Assembly (NCBI GenBank): GCA_035502095.1
Contig: DATJUX010000043.1
Location: forward strand, 186,001-250,000
DNA: 64,000 bases
Direction of reading: 5' to 3'
Source of the DNA: JAKANT01 sp035502095
GTDB taxonomy: Bacteria; Pseudomonadota; Gammaproteobacteria; Burkholderiales; Burkholderiaceae_F
The position numbers and the translations under genes are program-made. This document shows, piece by piece, positions 60,694 through 64,000 of the stretch. The first letter of the stretch is position 1, and each line of letters begins with the position of its first letter. Below the pieces are notes generated by a model. It saw only the letters and a list, made by a program, of their open reading frames with translations. It ran no database searches and was not told where the DNA came from.

Positions 60694-61815
60694 TCAGTCC
60701 TTGAACTCGACGTGCTTGTCGAAGACGATCGTGCCGTTGTCGTTGCGCACGATGTTGTAGCCGTGCAGCCCGTCGCCGTTCTGGTCGAAGTTGTAGGTGC
60801 CTTCGGCGCCGGCGAAGCCTTGGGTGGCGAGGATCGCCTTGCGGATCGCCTCCGGATCGGTGCTCTTGGCCGCGTTGATCGCCCGCGCGAGGATCGTCAT
60901 CGCGTCGTAGGTCCACGAGCCGAAGACGTCGGGGGCCGATTTGTAGGTCGATTCGTAGAGATCGGCGAACGCCTTGGCGGCAGGACTGGAATCGCGGTTG
61001 AAGTCGACCACCGCGAAGCTCCCGAACAGCGCGGGACCGGCCAGCTTGAGTGCCGTGGTCGTCACCGTGGTCGGCGATCCGACCCAGGACACCGTGACGC
61101 CCAACTGGCGCAGCTGCTTGGCGAAGATGCCCTGGTCGGGCTCGAACGTCATGTACGTGCCCATGACATCGGCGCCGGACTGCTTGACGGCGAGCGCGAC
61201 CGGCGTGAAGTCCTGCGAATTGTTGGTGTAGCCCTGCGTCAGCACGATGGTGGCACCCAGCTTGGTCAGCGCTTCGGTGAGGTTCTTCATGCCGTTGGTG
61301 CCGAACGCGTCGGTCGAGTGCACGATCGCCCACTTCTTCAGCTTGAGCACGTTGACACCGTAGTCGGCGATCACGCGCGCCGAGTAGATATCGTTCGGAC
61401 GGAAGCGGAACAGCCAGGGATTGCCCAACCGCGTGAGCTGCGGGTCGGTGCCGCCGATCATCACCGGCTTGGCGGTCTTCAGGATGTCGGGCGCCATCGC
61501 ATGGACCTGCGTGCTGCGGATCGAGCCGATGAACGCGGGAATCGACGCATCGCCAGCGAGTTTGCTGAACGCGAGCACCGCGCCCGGATTGGTGGTCTGG
61601 TCGTCCTCGATGACCAGTTCGACCTGACGTCCCAGGATGCCGCCGGCCTTGTTGATCTGTTCGAGCGCCAGCTTCGCGCCGTTCATCTGGAATCGTCCCG
61701 ACTCGGCAGCCGGACCGGTGATGGGCGTGACCATGCCGATCTTGATCGTGTCGGCGGCGTGCGCGGCGGCGGCGCCGAGCAGGGCAGCGGCGAAGGCGAG
61801 CGTGCGGAAAGTCAT
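60694..61815 (-). CDS. Periplasmic binding protein LivK/LivJ type
   Basis: A 373-residue type I periplasmic binding protein. The signal peptide (LAFAAALLGAAAAHA) is followed by IKIGMVTPITGPAAESGRFQ, then MNGAKLALEQINKAGG and GILGRQVELVIEDDQTTNPG, all typical of Liv/amide-binding proteins. Although this family often binds leucine, isoleucine or valine, members bind many other compounds, and the binding residues cannot be judged reliably here. The ATG at 61815 follows GAGGAGACTCC. It is preceded 31 bases upstream by rhaM and followed by livH, making one unit. Confidence 0.9.
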   Translation of the reverse strand: MTFRTLAFAAALLGAAAAHAADTIKIGMVTPITGPAAESGRFQMNGAKLALEQINKAGGILGRQVELVIEDDQTTNPGAVLAFSKLAGDASIPAFIGSIRSTQVHAMAPDILKTAKPVMIGGTDPQLTRLGNPWLFRFRPNDIYSARVIADYGVNVLKLKKWAIVHSTDAFGTNGMKNLTEALTKLGATIVLTQGYTNNSQDFTPVALAVKQSGADVMGTYMTFEPDQGIFAKQLRQLGVTVSWVGSPTTVTTTALKLAGPALFGSFAVVDFNRDSSPAAKAFADLYESTYKSAPDVFGSWTYDAMTILARAINAAKSTDPEAIRKAILATQGFAGAEGTYNFDQNGDGLHGYNIVRNDNGTIVFDKHVEFKD

Positions 61816-61846
61816 GGAGTCTCCTCGTGCGTGCGGCATCTTCGAG

Positions 61847-62176
61847 CTAATCGGTGTGGAAAACCTCTTCCATCGTCGCCCAGTGTTCGCCGGGATTGCG
61901 GCTCGCCAGGGGGCGCTGGCAGGGCGAGCAGAAGGTCCACCAGCGCCGCGTCTCGGGATCCGCCGCGATGGCCGCCATGTCCGCCTCGTAGTCCGTGCCG
62001 TGGTACTCCCAATACCCGAACAGCAGGTTCTCCGGCTCGCGCAGGAAGATGCTGTAGTTGTGGACGTTGGATCGCGCCAGGCGCTGCAGTACCGAAGGCC
62101 ACGTCGCGGCGTGCAGGCGCTTGTATTCGCCGATCTTGTCGGCGGCGATGCCGATCACCATTCCCATGCGTTGCAT
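61847..62176 (-). CDS. rhaM: L-rhamnose mutarotase family protein
   Basis: A 109-residue protein that speeds anomeric conversion of a sugar, classically L-rhamnose. Conserved motifs are GEYKRLHAATWPSVLQRL, with the catalytic His/Trp environment, NVHNYSIFLREPENLLFGYW and a C-terminal WWTFCSPCQRPL. No rhamnose genes (rhaABD) are present. It starts the Liv-type unit with a 31-base gap to livK, so it may prepare or process the transported compound. The ATG at 62176 has GGAGCAACCG upstream. A broken YeeE-type transporter gene lies just before it. Confidence 0.87.
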   Translation of the reverse strand: MQRMGMVIGIAADKIGEYKRLHAATWPSVLQRLARSNVHNYSIFLREPENLLFGYWEYHGTDYEADMAAIAADPETRRWWTFCSPCQRPLASRNPGEHWATMEEVFHTD

Positions 62177-62321
62177 CGGTTGCTCCGGTTGGCTCTGTCA
62201 CGCGGAGGAGCGAATGCGACGAAAGATCCCGCGCCCTCGAAGCACCGCGATCCCTCGCCTCGCGCTGGACGACAAGGATCGCTTGGCTCATCTTGTCTCC
62301 GTGGTTGCGCGTTGTTTCTTG
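62177..62321. other. Short gap between rhaM and the transporter relic
   Basis: No gene is recognised. The rhaM-liv promoter must lie here or in the relic, but no convincing hexamers were found. Confidence 0.35.
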
Positions 62322-62659
62322 CTACGCGGCGCGGTCCGCCATTATGGATCGTGCGTGCCGGGGGGCGACGCCGTGCCGATGCCGGCGCCAGTGCCCGCTT
62401 CGGGAGGCGCCCGAAGAAGCGTCCCAGCAGTACCCGCCGAGGCCGGCAATCGCGGGAGCGGGGCAGACCCCGCAAAGTGCCCGGCCGGCGCCGAAGATCG
62501 CCGCGCCAAGGATTGCGTCGCGATATAGCTCGGAGGGATGCTCGCCGAGCCGCGCCTCGAAGGCGGGTCTTGCCATCAGGCGCAGCCCGAGCTGATCAGC
62601 AGGCCCCCGCCGAGGTAGTGCAGAGCGCCGTTCGGGAAACCCATTTCGATCCCATTCAC
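62322..62659 (-). pseudogene. Relic of a YeeE/YedE-type (DUF6691-like) membrane transporter
   Basis: A GTG at 62657-62659 with a perfect GGAGG five bases upstream opens VNGIEMGFPNGALHYLGGGL, a YeeE-type N-terminus, which stops after 27 codons. An overlapping frame continues with ELYRDAILGAAIFGAGRALC and GVCPAPAIAGLGG, a close match to the C-terminus of DUF6691/YeeE proteins (usual form ALFGVGWGLAGFCPGPALVALG). The middle membrane helices are missing, so the gene has lost a large internal part and its frame. Such proteins move thiosulfate or other sulfur compounds. A GTG start with a good ribosome binding site shows it was once expressed. Confidence 0.5.
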
Positions 62660-63136
62660 ATCGTCCTCCCGGCGCCGATCGAACCTTGCATGCGCACGAC
62701 CGCCCGGTAGCGGTCGCGTGCAGCCGCATCTTGGCATTCCCGCCTGAAGACTTGCCGGGCGCGCCAATGCCGGCGGGATGCGCCGAAGCGTCCAGCTGTC
62801 ACGGCGCTGTATACGCACTGGCCTTGCGCTGAATTCGCCCGGCTTCCCCATGCACCTTGCACGATGACGGCCGCCGCGCTTGCTTACATTCGGCACGGTC
62901 ACACCGTTCCGTCGGGCGGTGCGCCCAAGGCCTTTACCCGCTCGTCAGCCCGGAGTCGCCTTCCCAAACGCTTGCTATTCAGGACGCTGGGGGCGGGTCG
63001 ATACACACCGAACAGCCCTGGCCGCCCGCAATAGCGACCGGCCCCTTGCCATGGACCGCTGGAACTCGAGACTCAGGATCGACGACAAGCCTGCGGCCGG
63101 ATCGTGGCGGTCGCTGCGCAAGGGTGCGCGCAGCCG
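62660..63136. other. Region without recognised genes before the DUF1631 gene
   Basis: About 480 bases. Short frames here are shadow-like and Arg-rich. No clear promoter, hairpin or RNA gene was found; a weak GC-skewed patch before 63137 may hold the DUF1631 promoter. Confidence 0.4.
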
Positions 63137-64000
63137 ATGAGCCTCGATTCCGCCTCGCTTCCAGGGGCGCTGCAATCCGGCGCGGCCTCGCGCCGGCCGG
63201 GCGCCCGGCGCGTCCTCGAGGAATGCTGGACGCAGGTCCGCAACGCGGTCGAATTGCGCCTGCCCGATATCCTGCTCGAGACTCTTGGGCCGCTCGCGCG
63301 CTCCGAAGACGAGAACGAATCGAAGCCGGCCAAGCTCGTGCTGTTGAAGGACAAGGCGGCTTTGCAGGCGTTCTCCGAATTCCTGCATGCCGAGTTCAAG
63401 CAGGCGGTCGACGACTTCTGCGCGCAGCGTGTGCGTGGCAAGGCGTCCGGGGCACCCGGCCTGAGTCTCGTCGACTATGACGAGATGGAATTCGCCACGT
63501 CGATGGAGAAGGCCAGCGCGCGCATCCGCAATGCCGTCGACAGCGAATTCAGCACCCTGAAGGCCCGGCTGGCCAACCTCGTGCGCGAACCGGAGGTTCG
63601 CGACACCGAGAACCCGTTCCGTCCCGTGATCTTCCTGCGCGCGATCTATCTGGCGCTGGAGCGCGTCGGCATCAACGAGCCCGACCTGCTGCGTTTGACC
63701 AAGCGGTTCGACTCGGCGCTGGTCGAGCCCATTGCGGCGACCTACGCCGCGGTCGACCGGCATCTCGCAGGCAAGGGCATCAGCGCCGACGTGGCGCCGA
63801 TCACGCTCACCCGCAACTCAGTGATGGGCCCCAACTCGGTGATGGGTGGCCCGAACTCGGTCGTCGGCGCCTACCGGAACACGCGCAACACGCTCGGACC
63901 CATGTCGCGCGGCATGGCGTCGACGACGATGGGCCCGTTCTTCGCTTCCGGCGTCGCCGTCGACCAGGTGCTGCAAGCGCTCTACCAGCGCATGGCCCTC
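63137..64000 (+). CDS. DUF1631 family protein (3' partial)
   Basis: The window ends inside this gene after 288 codons, with no stop. The start MSLDSASLPGALQSGAAS is followed by VLEECWTQVRNAVELRLPDI and VLLKDKAALQAFSEFLHAEF. The stretch NPFRPVIFLRAIYLALERVG also fits DUF1631, a large (600-800 residue) betaproteobacterial family of unknown function, predicted cytoplasmic and helical. A short Asn/Ser/Val/Met/Gly repeat (NSVMG-PNSVMGG-PNSVVG) lies at about residue 227. The start is ATG 63137, close after GCGCAGCCG with no strong ribosome binding site. Confidence 0.8.
   Translation, partial: MSLDSASLPGALQSGAASRRPGARRVLEECWTQVRNAVELRLPDILLETLGPLARSEDENESKPAKLVLLKDKAALQAFSEFLHAEFKQAVDDFCAQRVRGKASGAPGLSLVDYDEMEFATSMEKASARIRNAVDSEFSTLKARLANLVREPEVRDTENPFRPVIFLRAIYLALERVGINEPDLLRLTKRFDSALVEPIAATYAAVDRHLAGKGISADVAPITLTRNSVMGPNSVMGGPNSVVGAYRNTRNTLGPMSRGMASTTMGPFFASGVAVDQVLQALYQRMAL

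Overview
The window is GC-rich chromosomal DNA that reads like a betaproteobacterium, probably Burkholderiales. The evidence is the gene order rpsP-rimM-trmD-rplS followed by a NUDIX hydrolase, a CobD/CbiB-like protein, rsgA, an M48 protease and orn, together with a fused IcmF mutase, HemP, DUF1631, DUF6502 and frequent GTG/TTG starts. This placement comes from recognised families and gene order, not from a database search. I saw no tRNA, rRNA, CRISPR array, insertion sequence or prophage. About 60 genes fill most of the window.

Layout. 1-5.5 kb: 3' part of icmF, a small unknown gene behind two striking palindromes, an enoyl-CoA hydratase-like enzyme and a TPR lipoprotein. 5.5-18 kb: gamma-glutamyltransferase, a giant AsmA/YhdP-like protein, rbsK-rbsD, an Lrp regulator, a HbpS/GlcG protein, a YdcF-like protein, prpE, a receiver/degenerate-GGDEF protein and an NlpC/P60 hydrolase. 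18-19 kb: a Fur-type promoter, a decayed ferric-iron binding-protein gene and hemP. 19-23 kb: a PYROXD2-like oxidoreductase, a YqaA-like membrane protein and etfBA. 23-26.7 kb: a four-gene unit of rubrerythrin, CCG-type Fe-S protein, DUF3501 and radical SAM protein, with an OxyR-like site upstream. 27-34.5 kb: the ribosomal/tRNA-modification cluster and its housekeeping neighbours.

34.5-45 kb: DoxX, HMG-CoA lyase, CYTH-CHAD, DUF2252, a metallo-beta-lactamase hydrolase, a D-aminoacylase, a periplasmic-sensor diguanylate cyclase and corA. 45-52.6 kb: an unknown gene, a broken VOC gene, a hairpin-rich leader and mgtA, then the unit response regulator-DUF6502-DUF5666. 52.6-57.2 kb: a DUF4432 epimerase-like protein, an ArnT-like glycosyltransferase and the DUF1326-DUF2182 pair. 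57.3-62.2 kb: rhaM-livK-livH-livMG-livF, in which permease LivM is fused to ATPase LivG. 62.3-64 kb: a relic of a YeeE/YedE-type transporter and the start of a DUF1631 gene.

Working together. IcmF, PrpE, HMG-CoA lyase, the crotonase, ETF and a Liv-type importer suggest capacity for branched-chain and short-chain acyl-CoA metabolism, although these genes are scattered. Two magnesium transporters (MgtA, CorA) lie close together, and iron/peroxide functions cluster at 18-26 kb. The most interesting leads are the rubrerythrin/CCG/DUF3501/radical SAM unit, the response regulator with an altered phosphorylation pocket beside DUF6502/DUF5666, the structured mgtA leader and several gene relics.
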